A stretch of 64,000 nucleotides of DNA from Thioclava sp. ES.031 (GCF_002563775.1 NZ_PDJO01000001.1:2668501-2732500); one strand, 5' to 3'. Counted from the stretch's first letter, positions 1-11,056 are shown. Made by a program: numbers and translations. The notes: generated by a model not told the origin, from the letters alone.

Positions 1-572
1 GGCAGAAGGTGCGGCTGTCCATCAGCTCGCGCACGAAAGCGCCATTGGCCATCTTGAGGCGCTTGCTCTGACGACCGATCGCGGCATCGGTGAAGTCGAT
101 TGCGAAATCGATCTCGAGGCCCGCGGCAGGTTCGATGCGCGCTACGGCCTGACCGTTACGCACTTCGACCGGTTTGAGGATGCGGATCGCACGCAGTTCA
201 GCGGCAAGCTCACGCAAACCAGCCGCGCGGAACGCCACGACGAACGGGGCCGAAGACCCGTCGAGGATCGGCACTTCCGGCCCGTCGAGCGAGATCAGCG
301 CGTTGTGGATGCCCGAGCCCACGAGAGCCGCCATCAGGTGCTCGATCGTGGAGACCTGAACGCCGTCCTCGTTTTCGATCAGCGTGCAGAGCGTCGCGCT
401 CGGCACGTTGCTCCACAAAGCGGGCACGCGCGGGTTCACGCCCGACACATCGGTGCGACGGAACACGATCCCATGGCCCGCAGGCGCCGGATGCACATGC
501 ATCTCGACCGGGGCGCCCGAATGGAGCCCAACGCCGGAAAAGGCCACGGATTTGGCAAGCGTCGTCTGCACG
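1..572 (-). CDS. lpxC: LpxC, UDP-3-O-acyl-N-acetylglucosamine deacetylase (3' part outside window)
   Basis: This zinc deacetylase carries out the first committed step of lipid A synthesis, in the cytoplasm. About 190 N-terminal residues are visible: a start of VQTTLAKSVAFSGVGLHSG type, the VSTIEHLMAALVG segment carrying a family-typical His, and an ELMDSRTFC stretch just before the window edge. The start is GTG at 572, preceded by a GAGG-type ribosome binding site; no in-frame ATG lies at the conserved N-terminus. It follows ftsZ on the same strand, the usual end of the dcw cluster in alphaproteobacteria, but a terminator separates the two, so lpxC probably has its own promoter in 573-747. 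The C-terminal half is not in the window. Identity is secure from the conserved N-terminal motifs. Confidence 0.93.
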
Positions 573-747
573 ATAACCTCACAACTTTTTTCTCTGGCGA
601 TCCACGAACACACGGGTCCGAGAGCCGCAGCATCAGTTAGTCAGAGACGGCGGGGTTAACAATTCACTCTTTGTAACGGCCTGAAACATTGCGTCCGCGA
701 TCAGGCGGAACGCCGCGCAAACGCACATAAATCCCTGATTTAGAATA

Positions 748-777
748 GAAAAAGGCCCGCTCTCGCAGGCCTTTTTC
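748..777 (-). terminator. Rho-independent terminator after ftsZ
   Basis: A perfect 10-bp inverted repeat (GAAAAAGGCC at 748-757, GGCCTTTTTC at 768-777) with a 10-nt loop lies 28 nt downstream of the ftsZ stop. On the minus strand the 3' arm itself supplies the U-tract. It separates ftsZ from lpxC. Confidence 0.9.
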
Positions 778-804
778 GACGTTTCGTGAAGACTTTGTGA
801 GCGA

Positions 805-2499
805 TTAATTCGCCTGACGGCGCAGGAATGCCGGGATCTCGATACGATCCTGATCCTCGGATTGCTCGTCGTCATAGCTTTCGGCGCGCGGCTGAGCGGT
901 CTGCGGACGCTGCTGCGGCGCGGGCTGCTGCGGAGCGGGCTGCTGGGGCGCGTGGCCCTGCTCGGCATGGCCGTGGCCGGTCATGCGATTGATCAGCGAG
1001 TTGATGCCAAAGCGCGGACGCTCTGCCTGCGGCTGCGGTTGCGGCTGCTGCGGTGCGGCCGGGCGAGTCGCCGCCATCGGACGCTGCGCGGGCGCGCTCG
1101 ACGGAGCCTTGTTCACCGCCGCCTCGAGACGACGCAGGGCTTCCGGCGACGGGGTGCCGGGCTGCCGCGGACGCGGTGCGACATAGTCATGCGCGCCGTC
1201 TTCGACATGCAGATCCTGCGCGGGCGCGGGCTGCGGACGATAGGCCGGCGGCGGCAGGTCGTCAGCGGCTTCCTGAGCGCGCGGCTGCTCCATCGTGGCG
1301 CGGGCTGCGGGCGCGTCGAACAGGGTCCGCTCTTGTGCGGCCTGCTGCGGTTGCGGCGCGGGCTGCGGGGCTGCCTGAGCGGCCGGTGCCTGTTGCGGCG
1401 CGGGCTGCGGGGCCGGAGCGGGCTGCGGCGCCGGAGCGGGTGCATGCTCGATGGTGGCCTCGGCTGCGGTTTCCGCGGGCTTCAGCGGCTCGGCGAGCGT
1501 GCGGCGCGGCACCGGAACTTCTGCCGGGGTGGCCAGCGCGTCTATACCGGTCGCGACCACGGAGACGCGCATCGCGCCTTCCATTTCGGGGTCCAGCGTC
1601 GAGCCGACGATGATGTTGGCATCCGCATCGACCTCTTCGCGAATGCGGTTGGCCGCTTCGTCGAGTTCGAACAGCGTCAGGTCGTAGCCGCCGGTGATGT
1701 TGATCAGCACGCCCTTGGCGCCTGCCAGCGAGATCTCGTCGAGGAGCGGGTTCGCGATGGCCTTCTCGGCGGCCTGAACCGCGCGATCTTCGCCCGTCGC
1801 CTCGCCGGTGCCCATCATCGCCTTGCCCATCTCGTCCATCACCGCGCGCACGTCGGCGAAGTCGAGGTTGATCAGGCCCGGACGGACCATCAGGTCGGTC
1901 ACACCCTTCACGCCCTGATACAGAACGTCGTCCGCCATCGAGAAGGCTTCGGTGAAGGTGGTCTTCTCATTGGCCAGACGGAACAGGTTCTGGTTCGGAA
2001 TGATGATCAGCGTGTCGACGACCTTCTGGAGCTCTTCGAGGCCCTGCTCGGCCTGACGCATCCGCTTGGAGCCTTCGAACTGGAACGGCTTGGTCACGAC
2101 GCCGACGGTCAGCACGCCCAACTCACGCGCGGCTTGCGCGATGATCGGAGCCGCCCCGGTGCCGGTGCCGCCGCCCATGCCGGCGGTGATGAAGCACATA
2201 TGCGCGCCGGCGAGATGGTCGACGATCGCCTCGATGCTCTCTTCGGCGGCCGCGGCACCCACGGTGGGACGCGCGCCGGCGCCCAGACCCTCGGTGACCT
2301 TGGTGCCCATCTGGACCCGGGCCTGCGACTTGGACTGCTGCAGCGCTTGAGCGTCGGTATTCGCAACCACGAATTCCACGCCCTCGAGCTGCTGCTCGAT
2401 CATGTTGTTGACCGCGTTCCCGCCCGCGCCCCCGACGCCGAATACGGTGATCCGGGGCTTCAGGTCCTCGTGCTCTGACATCATCAAATTCAACGCCAT
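805..2499 (-). CDS. ftsZ: FtsZ, tubulin-like cell division GTPase
   Basis: FtsZ polymerises into the cytoplasmic Z-ring that organises septation. The 564-residue product has the tubulin signature GGGTGTGA at residues 109-116, preceded by the [10 protein letters not shown] nucleotide-binding segment (21-30). A globular domain of about 330 residues is followed by a long Pro/Ala/Gln-rich unstructured linker (roughly 335-545) and the C-terminal peptide [10 protein letters not shown], which binds FtsA and other partners. The length is greater than the ~380 residues of E. coli FtsZ because of the linker, as is usual in alphaproteobacteria. The ATG at 2499 is used; a second ATG pair lies six residues in. 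About 270 nt separate it from ftsA with no gene in between, so a dedicated ftsZ promoter is likely there. A strong terminator follows. Confidence 0.98.
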   Translation of the reverse strand: MALNLMMSEHEDLKPRITVFGVGGAGGNAVNNMIEQQLEGVEFVVANTDAQALQQSKSQARVQMGTKVTEGLGAGARPTVGAAAAEESIEAIVDHLAGAHMCFITAGMGGGTGTGAAPIIAQAARELGVLTVGVVTKPFQFEGSKRMRQAEQGLEELQKVVDTLIIIPNQNLFRLANEKTTFTEAFSMADDVLYQGVKGVTDLMVRPGLINLDFADVRAVMDEMGKAMMGTGEATGEDRAVQAAEKAIANPLLDEISLAGAKGVLINITGGYDLTLFELDEAANRIREEVDADANIIVGSTLDPEMEGAMRVSVVATGIDALATPAEVPVPRRTLAEPLKPAETAAEATIEHAPAPAPQPAPAPQPAPQQAPAAQAAPQPAPQPQQAAQERTLFDAPAARATMEQPRAQEAADDLPPPAYRPQPAPAQDLHVEDGAHDYVAPRPRQPGTPSPEALRRLEAAVNKAPSSAPAQRPMAATRPAAPQQPQPQPQAERPRFGINSLINRMTGHGHAEQGHAPQQPAPQQPAPQQRPQTAQPRAESYDDEQSEDQDRIEIPAFLRRQAN

Positions 2500-2768
2500 G
2501 TGGTATGTCCGCCTGTTGTTGCTGCCCGACCCTGTCCCAGGCCGATTTCAATGGAAATTAGACCGATTTTAGCGATGAATCGCCGCAGCGTCACGCAAAA
2601 AACCGCTTCGGACCACAAAATCTGGAGCTCCAGATTCCGTTACCAGCGGTATTTCGCGCAAGCGTCAGGATATTGTGTGGATGATGCAGTCAGACCGCCG
2701 CCGCTACGCGAACTTGAAGTTCGCGCGACAGGCGTCTGAGATCAGTCGATTTTCACTTTTGCAACATT

Positions 2769-4094
2769 TCACCAATTATCGCGGAACCAGCGGATGGCCC
2801 GACGCAGCGAGCGCCCGCCCAGCGTTTCGGGGGGCATCTCGAAATCCCACCACTCGTCTTGCGGATGCGCCGCGAAAAGCGACAGACCCACCACGGAAGA
2901 GAAGCCCGACCCGGTCGCGGCCTGCGGCAGACCCTGCACCCGCATCGGCCGTCCGAGCCGCACATTCTGGCCGAGGATTCGCGCAGCCAGCCCGTCGAGA
3001 CCGGGGATCTGGCTCGCCCCGCCCGTCAGCACGATCTGCTTCGAGGGCAGATGCTCGAAGCCCGCGGCATCGAGGATCGCGCGCACGTCTTCGAGGATCT
3101 CTTCGACCCGCGGGCGCATTATTCCGATCAGTTCGGCGCGGCTAACCTGGCGGCGGTCCTTCTCCCAGTCGCCGGAGTCGCCGCCCAGCTCGATCATCTC
3201 GCGATCGTCCATGCCGGTGGCGACGACGCCGCCGTGGAAGGTCTTGATCCGCTCGGCCACCGACATCGGCACCCGCAGCCCCGCCGCGATGTCGCGGGTG
3301 ACATGCTCGCCGCCCAGCCGCACCGCGTCGGCATAGATCATGTGTTTCTTCATGAAGATCGACACGCCGGTCGCGCCGCCGCCCATGTCGATGCAGGCCG
3401 CGCCCAGTTCCTGCTCGTCTTCGACGAGGCTGGAGACGCCCGACACATAGGCAGAGCTTGCGATACCCGCGAGTTCGAGATCGCAGCGCCGGATGCAATA
3501 GATAAGGTTCTGGATCGCGGTGTCGGAGACGGTCAGCAGATGCATGTCGACCGCGAGGCGCTGCCCCGCATGGCCCCGCGGATCGGCCAGACCCGAGCGG
3601 TGATCGAGCGCGAAGTTCACCGGCTGCGCATGCAGCACCTCGCGCCCTGCCCCGAGCGGCGGGATATCGCACGACGCCAGCACGCGGCTCACATCGACCT
3701 CGGTGACCTGATCGCCCTGCACTTCGATCTCGCCCGCCAGCCCGTAGGAGCGCGGCTCGGCACCGGCGAAGCAGGCGATGACGTGATCGACGCGGGTATT
3801 GGCCATCTTCTGCGCGGCCTGCACGGCGGTCCGGATCGCGCGTTCGGTCTCTGCCATCGCGTCGATTTCGCCGAAGCGCACGCCGCGCGAACGGGTCGTC
3901 GCGGCCCCGATCACCCGCACCGAGGCGTGCCCGGCCAGCGAGTCCTCGTCCTCGGACCCGTTGGGATTGTCGAATTTCAGAACGAGGCAGGCGATCTTGG
4001 AACTGCCGATATCGAGAAGCGCGATCACGCCCCGTTGCATCGCTGCCTTACGCATGTTGCGCATTGCGCGCTGGAACTCGTAGAGATCGGTCAT
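2769..4094 (-). CDS. ftsA: FtsA, actin-like Z-ring membrane tether
   Basis: FtsA is an actin/Hsp70-fold ATPase that anchors FtsZ to the inner membrane and recruits later divisome proteins. The 441-residue product begins its phosphate-1 region at about residue 22 (GVIALLDIGSSKIACLV), contains the GGATGVSIF phosphate-2 type segment and the LTGGASQIPG motif near the C-terminus. It ends in a basic, Trp/Phe-containing amphipathic helix (RRAIRWFRDNW), the usual membrane-targeting sequence. Its start overlaps the ftsQ stop in an ATGA, indicating translational coupling. About 270 nt lie between it and ftsZ. Confidence 0.97.
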   Translation of the reverse strand: MTDLYEFQRAMRNMRKAAMQRGVIALLDIGSSKIACLVLKFDNPNGSEDEDSLAGHASVRVIGAATTRSRGVRFGEIDAMAETERAIRTAVQAAQKMANTRVDHVIACFAGAEPRSYGLAGEIEVQGDQVTEVDVSRVLASCDIPPLGAGREVLHAQPVNFALDHRSGLADPRGHAGQRLAVDMHLLTVSDTAIQNLIYCIRRCDLELAGIASSAYVSGVSSLVEDEQELGAACIDMGGGATGVSIFMKKHMIYADAVRLGGEHVTRDIAAGLRVPMSVAERIKTFHGGVVATGMDDREMIELGGDSGDWEKDRRQVSRAELIGIMRPRVEEILEDVRAILDAAGFEHLPSKQIVLTGGASQIPGLDGLAARILGQNVRLGRPMRVQGLPQAATGSGFSSVVGLSLFAAHPQDEWWDFEMPPETLGGRSLRRAIRWFRDNW

Positions 4095-5056
4095 TGCGTG
4101 GCCCTCGCTTTGAGAATGTCAGACTGCACCCGGCGGAATTCGGCGAGCGCGTTATCGCTGAGCCGGATCGTCGGACGGTCCTTGTTTCGAAAATCAATCA
4201 CGGTGAAATCGCGGGCGAGCAGATCCTCGGCGGTGTTGAGCGCGAGGATGCGGTCGAGTGCGGCGACGGGATCTGTCTCGGGCAGCATGATGCGCTGGTT
4301 ATGATCGAGCACCATGTCCCAGCGGCGCTCGCCCAGCCGTTCCAGCCCGCGCAGACGCGGCAGAAGCGGACCGGCATCGGCAATGATTTCCAGCGCCTCG
4401 GGCACCGCCTTATCCGCGCCCATGCCGGAAATCACCGGCAGGTCGGGGCGCGCTTCGCGGGAAATCAGCGTGGCGACCCGGTGGCCCGACGCATCGAGCA
4501 TCTCGAGACCCGCAGGTTGGCGCCAGAGGATTGCGGGCACGCGCTCGGTCACGTCGGCCTCGAGCACACCGCCCGGGCGGATCACCAGCCGTGCATCGGC
4601 CACCGCATCGAGGCGACGGATCGTGTCGCGATAGGCGTCGAGGTCGATATCGAAGCTGGACGCGGGCAGCCCCACCGGCAGCATCGCGCGCACGGCATGG
4701 GCGACCTCGGGGCTGGCGCCTTCGATCTTGAGCAGCTTGACCATGAATTCGGGGCGGTGCTCGATCGCGTCCTTCACATCCTGCACCTGCGCGACGAGAT
4801 CGGCGCGGCGGCCCGGATCGCCGAGCCATACTCCGAGGCCCGCGACGATCAGAACAATCGGCACACCGATCCGGGTGAAGGCGCGCACCGCAGGCGTGAG
4901 CCACAGACGCTCGAGCTTGAAAGCCAGCCGCGAGGGCGCGGGATCGCGACGGGCGGGACGCTTGGAGCGCTGATAGACGCGCGGCCCCCTACCGCCCGAG
5001 GGGCCTTGGCGATGCCCGGGGGCCTCGCGCGGCGGGGTCCCGTTCAGCGGCCGCAT
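4091..5056 (-). CDS. ftsQ: FtsQ, bitopic divisome protein
   Basis: FtsQ links cytoplasmic and periplasmic divisome components. The product (321 residues from the chosen start) has a basic N-terminal cytoplasmic tail and one transmembrane helix (around [15 protein letters not shown]). A periplasmic POTRA/FtsQ domain follows, in which [18 protein letters not shown] is the POTRA start, together with [11 protein letters not shown]. The ATG at 5056 is chosen because GGAGG sits six bases upstream; an ATG 17 codons earlier lacks the conserved context. The gene overlaps the end of ddl by 13 nt and its stop overlaps the ftsA start (ATGA), so ddl, ftsQ and ftsA are probably co-translated. Confidence 0.95.
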   Translation of the reverse strand: MRPLNGTPPREAPGHRQGPSGGRGPRVYQRSKRPARRDPAPSRLAFKLERLWLTPAVRAFTRIGVPIVLIVAGLGVWLGDPGRRADLVAQVQDVKDAIEHRPEFMVKLLKIEGASPEVAHAVRAMLPVGLPASSFDIDLDAYRDTIRRLDAVADARLVIRPGGVLEADVTERVPAILWRQPAGLEMLDASGHRVATLISREARPDLPVISGMGADKAVPEALEIIADAGPLLPRLRGLERLGERRWDMVLDHNQRIMLPETDPVAALDRILALNTAEDLLARDFTVIDFRNKDRPTIRLSDNALAEFRRVQSDILKARATQ

Positions 5057-5958
5057 GAGGCGTCCTCCACCAACCACGCGCAGAGCTCGGGGAAGTCGAT
5101 GCCGCAATGGGCGGCCTGTTCGGGCGAAAGCGAAGTGGGCGTCATGCCCGGCTGGGTGTTGGTCTCCAGCAGCACCAGACCGGCGAGCCCCCTGCCCTCG
5201 TCCCAGCGGAAATCGGTGCGCGAGAGCCCCCGGCAGCCCAGCACCTGATGCGCGCGGACCGCGTAATCGAGGCAGGCTTCGGTGATCTCGACGGGGATTT
5301 CGGCGGGCAGAACGTGACGCGAGCCGCCGGGGCGGTATTTCGCGTCATAGTCGTACCAGCCCTCGGTGATGATCTCGGTCACACAGAGCGCGCGATCGCC
5401 CATCACGGAAACGGTCAGTTCGCGGCCCGGGGCGTAGGTCTCGACCATCACCTCTTCGGGCATCTCGGCCGACAGTTGCGGCGGCGAGTTCGCCCCGTCC
5501 ATCACCAGATAGACACCGACCGAAGAGCCCTCGTTATTTGGCTTCACGACATACGGCGCGGGCAGCACATGGCGCGCCATCACGTCGTCCTTGGTCGCGA
5601 TCACGGATTGCACGATGGGCAGGTTCGCGGCGGCATAGGCCTGCTTGGCGCGCGCCTTGTCCATCGCCAGCGCCGAGGCCAGTACACCGGAATGCGTATA
5701 AGGAATGCGGAGCCATTCGAGCATGCCCTGAACGCAGCCATCCTCGCCCCAGCGACCATGCAAAGCATTGAAAACGCAACCGGGCACGGCATCGCTCAGC
5801 CGTTGCGGAAGATCCTCTCCCGCGTCGATCTCGATCACTTCGAAACCCGCCGTGCGCAACGCCTTGGCGCATTCGCGCCCCGAGGACAGAGACACCTCCC
5901 GCTCAGCAGAAGGGCCGCCCAGAAGAACCGCCACACGGTGGGATGCCCTGCTCGACAT
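5044..5958 (-). CDS. ddl: D-alanine--D-alanine ligase
   Basis: Ddl makes the D-Ala-D-Ala dipeptide for UDP-MurNAc-pentapeptide. The 304-residue product (typical DdlB size) shows the N-terminal [19 protein letters not shown] motif, the [16 protein letters not shown] segment, [16 protein letters not shown] of the ATP-grasp domain and the RTDF...[11 protein letters not shown] metal/phosphate-binding end. It lies between murB and ftsQ with a 13-nt overlap into ftsQ, the standard alphaproteobacterial order. Its start is 66 nt downstream of murB. Confidence 0.97.
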   Translation of the reverse strand: MSSRASHRVAVLLGGPSAEREVSLSSGRECAKALRTAGFEVIEIDAGEDLPQRLSDAVPGCVFNALHGRWGEDGCVQGMLEWLRIPYTHSGVLASALAMDKARAKQAYAAANLPIVQSVIATKDDVMARHVLPAPYVVKPNNEGSSVGVYLVMDGANSPPQLSAEMPEEVMVETYAPGRELTVSVMGDRALCVTEIITEGWYDYDAKYRPGGSRHVLPAEIPVEITEACLDYAVRAHQVLGCRGLSRTDFRWDEGRGLAGLVLLETNTQPGMTPTSLSPEQAAHCGIDFPELCAWLVEDASCGR

Positions 5959-6024
5959 ACCCGCTACTTTCGCCTCATGCGGGGGTTGGCCCCCGTCCGG
6001 TAATTGCGTTGCAGGGTGGAGGTC

Positions 6025-6957
6025 TTACGCCTCGAATTCTCCTACACGCATGATTTCCCACTCTAGCGAAATTCCGCTCGATTGCACAACCTTTTTGCGC
6101 ACCTCTTCCCCGAGATTTTCGAGATCGGCCGCGGTCGCCCCGCCAGTGTTGATCATAAAGTTGCTGTGTTTTTCCGACATTTGCGCGCCGCCGATGCGCG
6201 CGCCGCGCATTCCGGCATCGTCGATGACCTTCCACGCCTTCAACTCATGCGTGTCATCGGCCCGCCCCGTCGAAGAGAAACCGGCAGGGTTGCGGAAGGT
6301 CGATCCGGCGGTGCGCTCCTTGGTGGGCTGGGTCGCGTCGCGCTTGGCGAGCTGATCGGCCATCTGCGCCTCGAGCGCCTCCGGCTCGCCCGCCTCCGCG
6401 CGGAAAGTCGCGCCGATCAGCACCCAGCCTTCGGGCAGGTCGCTCTGACGGTAGGCGAAGTTCAGATCCCCGGGCGTGAGCGTGACCCGCTCCCCTGCCC
6501 GCGTGATCGCGCGCGCTTCGATCAGGTGATCGGCGACATAGGTGCCGTAGCAGCCCGCGTTCATCCGCACCGCCCCGCCGATCGCGCCGGGAATGGTGCG
6601 CAGGAAGGTCAGATCGAGCCCCGCCTGCGCCGCCTTGCGCGCGACATGGGCGTCGAGCGCCGCGGCGCCTGCGGTGACCGTGTCGCCCTCGCAGGCGATG
6701 CCGTTGAAGCCCCGCCCCATCCGGATCACCACCGCCCGCAGACCACCGTCGCGCACGATCAGGTTCGAGCCTACGCCCATCGGGAAGACCGCGATCTCCT
6801 CGGGCAGCCCTTTGAGGAACTCTGCAAGGTCCTCCTCGTCGGCAGGCTGGAACAGCCAGTCCGCCGGGCCGCCCACGCGCAGCCAGGTCAGCGAGTCGAG
6901 CGGACGGTTCGGCGTCAGCGCGCCGCGCGGGGTATAGGTCGAAGGGCAATCTGTCAT
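6025..6957 (-). CDS. murB: MurB, UDP-N-acetylenolpyruvoylglucosamine reductase
   Basis: MurB is the FAD/NADPH enzyme that reduces UDP-GlcNAc-enolpyruvate to UDP-MurNAc. The FAD-binding segment [11 protein letters not shown], the [12 protein letters not shown] motif, the [16 protein letters not shown] motif, the catalytic-Ser region AGSTFRNP and the C-terminal [10 protein letters not shown] motif are all present in order. I choose the ATG at 6957 (MTDCPSTY), giving 310 residues; a longer frame begins at 6993 but its first 12 residues look unrelated to the family. It stands 48 nt after the small DUF2484 gene and 66 nt before ddl. Confidence 0.96.
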   Translation of the reverse strand: MTDCPSTYTPRGALTPNRPLDSLTWLRVGGPADWLFQPADEEDLAEFLKGLPEEIAVFPMGVGSNLIVRDGGLRAVVIRMGRGFNGIACEGDTVTAGAAALDAHVARKAAQAGLDLTFLRTIPGAIGGAVRMNAGCYGTYVADHLIEARAITRAGERVTLTPGDLNFAYRQSDLPEGWVLIGATFRAEAGEPEALEAQMADQLAKRDATQPTKERTAGSTFRNPAGFSSTGRADDTHELKAWKVIDDAGMRGARIGGAQMSEKHSNFMINTGGATAADLENLGEEVRKKVVQSSGISLEWEIMRVGEFEA

Positions 6958-7005
6958 GGCCGATGACGTAGCCTCGCGCGCGCGGCGAGGCAAGCGCTGC
7001 CTATC

Positions 7006-7257
7006 TCATTCGGCGGTGTCGCGCGTGCCGCGCAGCGCACGGACAAGGAAAATGACCGGCCAGCGCAGCACAGACATGCCACCCGCCAGAACCAGCAGCC
7101 CCCAGATCGGGCCGTTCTGAAACGTCACCCAGCCCACCAGCGGCACGCCCACCGCGATCAACCCCCAGGCGCCCGGCCAATGGAACCGCCTCGGCCCCAT
7201 CGCGATCAGCGTGGCGACGAGCGCCCAGACACAGGCGAGAACGAGCGAGACGGTCAT
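7006..7257 (-). CDS. DUF2484 family small membrane protein
   Basis: This 83-residue protein has two or three predicted hydrophobic helices (VSLVLACVWALVATLIAM; WGLIAVGVPLVGWVTF; WGLLVLAGGMSVL). Small proteins of this type, annotated DUF2484, are known between murC and murB in Rhodobacterales, which is the position here. The function is unknown; the location suggests a link with envelope or peptidoglycan metabolism, which is inference. Its ATG overlaps the stop of the upstream permease gene in an ATGA. Confidence 0.8.
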   Translation of the reverse strand: MTVSLVLACVWALVATLIAMGPRRFHWPGAWGLIAVGVPLVGWVTFQNGPIWGLLVLAGGMSVLRWPVIFLVRALRGTRDTAE

Positions 7258-8444
7258 GAGAAACCTCCCAGGGCTGCGATCAGGGCCGCTCCGGCGACCA
7301 ATGCGCCCACCACCGGCACCGCCATCGGCACCTTGAACGGCGCATAGTCGGACCGGCTTTTCAGCGCGGCGAGAGACAAGTTAACGAGAAGGAAGACGCC
7401 CAGAAGCACCTTCGACGTGATGCCGGCCAATTGCTCGACCGGAGCGGCGAGCGCAAGTGCAATCATCGCCATACCGCAAAGAAGAGTCGCGAGGACCGGC
7501 GTGCCGAAGCGCGGATGCGCCTGATGGAAGACCGACAGCGCAGGGCTGCGGCGGCCGAGACCGAACAGCACGCGCGCCGCCATCACCACCTGCGCCAAGA
7601 CCCCGTTCAACGCCGCCGCCACCGCGATCGCGGCGAGGATGCCCGGCCCGTGCCCCGCCGATTGCCAGACCAGCGCCAGCGGCTGCTCGGAGCGGGCAAG
7701 GTCGGCCAGCGGCACCGCGCGCACGGCAGCGTAGCTTACGGTCAGATAGAGAACGGCGGTGATCGCAAGCGCGGCGAGGATCGCGCGCGGCATGTCGCGG
7801 ATCGGGTCGCGCATCTCCTCGGACATGTTCACCATGTCCTCGAAGCCGATGAAGGCGAAGAAAGCGAGCGACGCGGCGGCCGCGATCCCGGCCCAATGCG
7901 GCGCGGGCAGCGGCGTGAGATCGGTGCTCGGATCGGCGGAGACCCCCGCCCAGATCACCAGCGCGAGCCCGACCACCTCGACCAGCGTCAGCGCCACGGC
8001 GAGCCCCACGGATTCCAGCACGCCGAGGCACGCCACGCCGATCAGCACCAGCCCGAAGGCGATCATCACGCCCTCGACCGGCAGCGGCACCAGCAGCGTC
8101 AAATAGCCCGCCCCACCACGCAGCACCGCCGCAGCCGACACCGTCCCCGCAACCACGATGCCAAGCCCCACGATCAGAGCCAGCGCGTGGCTGCGCAGCC
8201 CTTCCTCGACAAAGGCGGCCTCTCCAGCGGCTTCGGGGATGCGCGAGGACAGTTCGGCATAGGAGAGCGCCGACGGCGCCGCGATCAGCCCCGCCAGCAC
8301 GAAAGCCAGCGGCGCCCAGATCCCGGCCTGCGCGGCGACCGCGCCGACCAGCACATAGATGCCCGCACCGACCATGACGCCGACCCCGTAGCCGGTCATC
8401 AGCCACGGACCCAATCGGCGTTTCAGATGCGTCTCGTCACGCAT
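7254..8444 (-). CDS. APC superfamily amino-acid permease
   Basis: This integral inner-membrane transporter of about 396 residues has roughly 11-12 hydrophobic helices. The N-terminal GYGVGVMVGAGIYVLVG motif of helix 1 and the FFAFIGFEDMVNMSEEMRDP segment of helix 6 are characteristic of the amino acid-polyamine-organocation family. The substrate cannot be told. I choose the ATG at 8444 (MRDETHLKRRLGPW), since the longer frame to 8516 adds residues without family-like character. It is inserted between murC and the DUF2484 gene on the same strand and overlaps the latter by 4 nt, so it is probably transcribed with the dcw cluster. A transporter here is not part of the canonical cluster. Confidence 0.85.
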   Translation of the reverse strand: MRDETHLKRRLGPWLMTGYGVGVMVGAGIYVLVGAVAAQAGIWAPLAFVLAGLIAAPSALSYAELSSRIPEAAGEAAFVEEGLRSHALALIVGLGIVVAGTVSAAAVLRGGAGYLTLLVPLPVEGVMIAFGLVLIGVACLGVLESVGLAVALTLVEVVGLALVIWAGVSADPSTDLTPLPAPHWAGIAAAASLAFFAFIGFEDMVNMSEEMRDPIRDMPRAILAALAITAVLYLTVSYAAVRAVPLADLARSEQPLALVWQSAGHGPGILAAIAVAAALNGVLAQVVMAARVLFGLGRRSPALSVFHQAHPRFGTPVLATLLCGMAMIALALAAPVEQLAGITSKVLLGVFLLVNLSLAALKSRSDYAPFKVPMAVPVVGALVAGAALIAALGGFS

Positions 8445-8528
8445 GACGCGGCCCTTCTTGCCCACATAAGACGACGTGGCAGCGCCGCAAACTTTCTTGA
8501 TGTCGTGCCGGGTCACCCCGGCGCCTGC

Positions 8529-9938
8529 TCAGCCCCCCAGCTTCGCAGGCAGGTTGTTCGCCCAGGTCGAGATCGTCCCCGCCCCGAGGCAGACGACGAT
8601 ATCGCCGGGACGCGCCTGTTCACGCACCAGCCGAGCCAGATCATCCTCCGACAAAATGGCACGAGCATGACGGTGACCATGCGCGATCAGCCCGGCGACC
8701 AGATCGTCGCGCGTCGCCCCTTCGATCGGCTCCTCGCCCGCCGAGAAGACCTCGGCGATGGCGACCACATCGGCCTCGTTGAAACAGGTGCAGAAATCGT
8801 CGAACAGCGAATGCAGACGCGAATAGCGGTGCGGCTGGTGGACCGCGATCACCCGCGCACCGGGCTTCACCGCCTGACGCGCGGCTTTCAGCACGGCGGC
8901 GATCTCGACCGGGTGGTGGCCGTAATCGTCGATGAGCGTGACCCCGCCCAGCACGTCGCCGACCTTGGTGAAGCGCCGGTTGACGCCGCCGAAGCTCGCC
9001 AAAGCCTCCTTGATCTCGCCCATCTTCATCCCGAGGTGACGCGCCACCGCGACGGCGGCCAGCGCGTTCGAGACGTTATGATCGCCCGGCATCGGCAGGG
9101 TGCAGCCCTCGATCACCGGTTTGCCCTCTTCGCCCTGCAGCGCGATGTCGAAATGCGCGACGCCAGCATCGTAGTGCAGGTTGATCGCACGAATATCGGC
9201 CTGCGCGTTGAAGCCGAAGGTCACGACGCGGCGGTCATTGAGTTTGCCGACCAGCGTCTGCACTTCCGGGTGATCGGTGCAGCAGACAGCCAACCCGTAG
9301 AACGGGATATTCGAGACGAAATCGTAAAACCCTTTGCGCAGCGCATCGAAAGAGCCCCAATGCTCCATATGCTCGGGGTCGATATTGGTGACGATGGCGA
9401 TGGTCGCGGGCAGACGGTTGAACGAGCCGTCGCTCTCGTCGGCCTCGACCACCATCCACTCGCCCGCGCCTGCGCGCGCGTTCGAGCCATAGGCGTGGAT
9501 GATCCCGCCATTGATCACGGTCGGATCGAAATTGCCCTTGTCCAGAAGCGTCGCGACCATCGTCGTGGTCGTCGTCTTGCCGTGGGTGCCGCCGATCGCG
9601 ATGTTCGATTTCAGGCGCATCAACTCGGCCAGCATCTCGGCGCGGCGCACGACCGGAAGACCGCGGCGGCGCGCCTCTTCCAGCTCGGGATTGCCCGGCT
9701 TGATCGCGGTGGAGATCACCACGACGCCCGCCTCACCGATATTCTCGGCGCGCTGGCCCTCGAAGATGGTCGCGCCCAGCTTCGCCAGACGGTCGGTGAT
9801 CTTGGAGGATTTCGCATCCGAGCCCTGAACCGTGAAGCCTTGCGTCATCAGCACTTCGGCGATGCCAGACATGCCGATCCCGCCGATACCGACGAAATGG
9901 ATGGGGCCGAGTTCTCCGGGCAGTTTGGTCGCGTTCAT
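8529..9938 (-). CDS. murC: MurC, UDP-N-acetylmuramate--L-alanine ligase
   Basis: MurC is the ATP-dependent ligase that adds L-Ala to UDP-MurNAc, the first Mur ligase step. The 469-residue product has the N-terminal Rossmann motif GIGGIGMSG (residues 17-25), the Mur-ligase P-loop GTHGKTTTT (117-125), [11 protein letters not shown], and the C-terminal [10 protein letters not shown] and HQPHRYSR motifs. The ATG at 9938 is preceded by an AGGAAAG ribosome binding site and overlaps the murG stop in an ATGA; an upstream extension in frame is not family-like. Confidence 0.97.
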   Translation of the reverse strand: MNATKLPGELGPIHFVGIGGIGMSGIAEVLMTQGFTVQGSDAKSSKITDRLAKLGATIFEGQRAENIGEAGVVVISTAIKPGNPELEEARRRGLPVVRRAEMLAELMRLKSNIAIGGTHGKTTTTTMVATLLDKGNFDPTVINGGIIHAYGSNARAGAGEWMVVEADESDGSFNRLPATIAIVTNIDPEHMEHWGSFDALRKGFYDFVSNIPFYGLAVCCTDHPEVQTLVGKLNDRRVVTFGFNAQADIRAINLHYDAGVAHFDIALQGEEGKPVIEGCTLPMPGDHNVSNALAAVAVARHLGMKMGEIKEALASFGGVNRRFTKVGDVLGGVTLIDDYGHHPVEIAAVLKAARQAVKPGARVIAVHQPHRYSRLHSLFDDFCTCFNEADVVAIAEVFSAGEEPIEGATRDDLVAGLIAHGHRHARAILSEDDLARLVREQARPGDIVVCLGAGTISTWANNLPAKLGG

Positions 9939-11038
9939 TTGGTCTTTCCTGCTAGGTCTTCGACGAGGGCGACGAGCCGCTCGGTGGCGTCCGGCACCCC
10001 GTAGGAGAGGGCGGCGCGCGACATCTGCAGCGCACCCTCGGGGTTGTCCAGCACCAGTGAAATTTGCTCCGCGAGGCTCTCGGTCGAAAGCTGGCTCTCG
10101 GGGATGGTGATCGCGCCGCCGGTCTTGGCCAGACCGCGCGCATTGGCCGCCTGGTGATCGCCCGCGGCGGCGGCATAGGGGATCAGGATCGCGGGACGGC
10201 CGATGACGGAGATATCCGCGACCGAGGACGCACCGGCGCGCGAAATCACCAGCTGGCATTCGCTGAGACGGCGCGGCACGTCGTTGAAGAAGGGTTCGAC
10301 CTCGGCGCTGATGCCCGCCGCGTCATAGGCGGCCACGACCCGGTCGAGATCTTCGGGGCGCGCCTGATGGGAGACGCGCAGGTTGGCGCGGGCGGCTTGC
10401 GGAAGGCTCGCCATCGCCGCCGGCACCGTGTCCGAGAGGATGCGCGCGCCCTGAGAGCCGCCGATCACGAGGACCGACATCGGGTAATCGCCCGGCGGGA
10501 TATAGGCCGCGCCCGCCCGCTCCAGCACGGCAGCCCGCACTGGGTTGCCCGTATGCTCGCCCTGCACCCCCTCGGGCAGATCGGTCGGCCAGGTGCCGCA
10601 GGCGAAGCGGTTCACCTTCTTGGCGAAGACGCGGTTGACCTTGCCCATGATGCCGTTCTGTTCGTGAATGGCACGGGGGATGCCCAGCACCACCGCCGAG
10701 GACAGCGCCGGGATCGTCGGATAGCCGCCGAAGCCCACCACCACCGTCGGCTTGTCCGACAGGTTCTTGCGGATCGCGGAGGCCACGCCGCCCGCGATCT
10801 TGAACGGCACGCCAAGTTTCCCGAGCGCGCCGCCGCGTGCGAATGTCGCCGAGGCGATCTGCTCCACCGTCACCGTATGGGGAAAGCCGCCCGCGTAGCG
10901 CGCCCCGCGCGCATCCGTGGACAGCTTGACGCGCCAGCCCCGGCGCACCATCGCCTCGGCCAGCGCCTGTGCGGGGAACATATGCCCGCCGGTGCCGCCA
11001 GCGGCGATCAGCAGTAGCGGGGTCGTGTCCTTGGCCAT
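9935..11038 (-). CDS. murG: MurG, lipid II synthase (GlcNAc transferase)
   Basis: MurG transfers GlcNAc from UDP-GlcNAc to lipid I at the inner face of the cytoplasmic membrane. The 367-residue product has the N-terminal GGTGGH loop (residues 14-19), a [20 protein letters not shown] segment, [25 protein letters not shown] and the C-terminal donor-binding region [23 protein letters not shown]. It follows ftsW by 18 nt and overlaps murC by 4 nt, the expected order. Confidence 0.97.
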   Translation of the reverse strand: MAKDTTPLLLIAAGGTGGHMFPAQALAEAMVRRGWRVKLSTDARGARYAGGFPHTVTVEQIASATFARGGALGKLGVPFKIAGGVASAIRKNLSDKPTVVVGFGGYPTIPALSSAVVLGIPRAIHEQNGIMGKVNRVFAKKVNRFACGTWPTDLPEGVQGEHTGNPVRAAVLERAGAAYIPPGDYPMSVLVIGGSQGARILSDTVPAAMASLPQAARANLRVSHQARPEDLDRVVAAYDAAGISAEVEPFFNDVPRRLSECQLVISRAGASSVADISVIGRPAILIPYAAAAGDHQAANARGLAKTGGAITIPESQLSTESLAEQISLVLDNPEGALQMSRAALSYGVPDATERLVALVEDLAGKTK

Positions 11039-11056
11039 GTCCCCCTCCTGAGGGTT

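Noticed and set aside
862..2478. A 538-codon open frame on the plus strand opposite ftsZ
   Set aside because: It is an artefact of high GC: the translation is Arg/Leu/Gly-rich without family features, and ftsZ on the other strand is unambiguous.
7431..10004. An 857-codon plus-strand open frame opposite the permease and murC
   Set aside because: Composition is His/Arg/Asp-rich shadow sequence; it spans two well-supported minus-strand genes.
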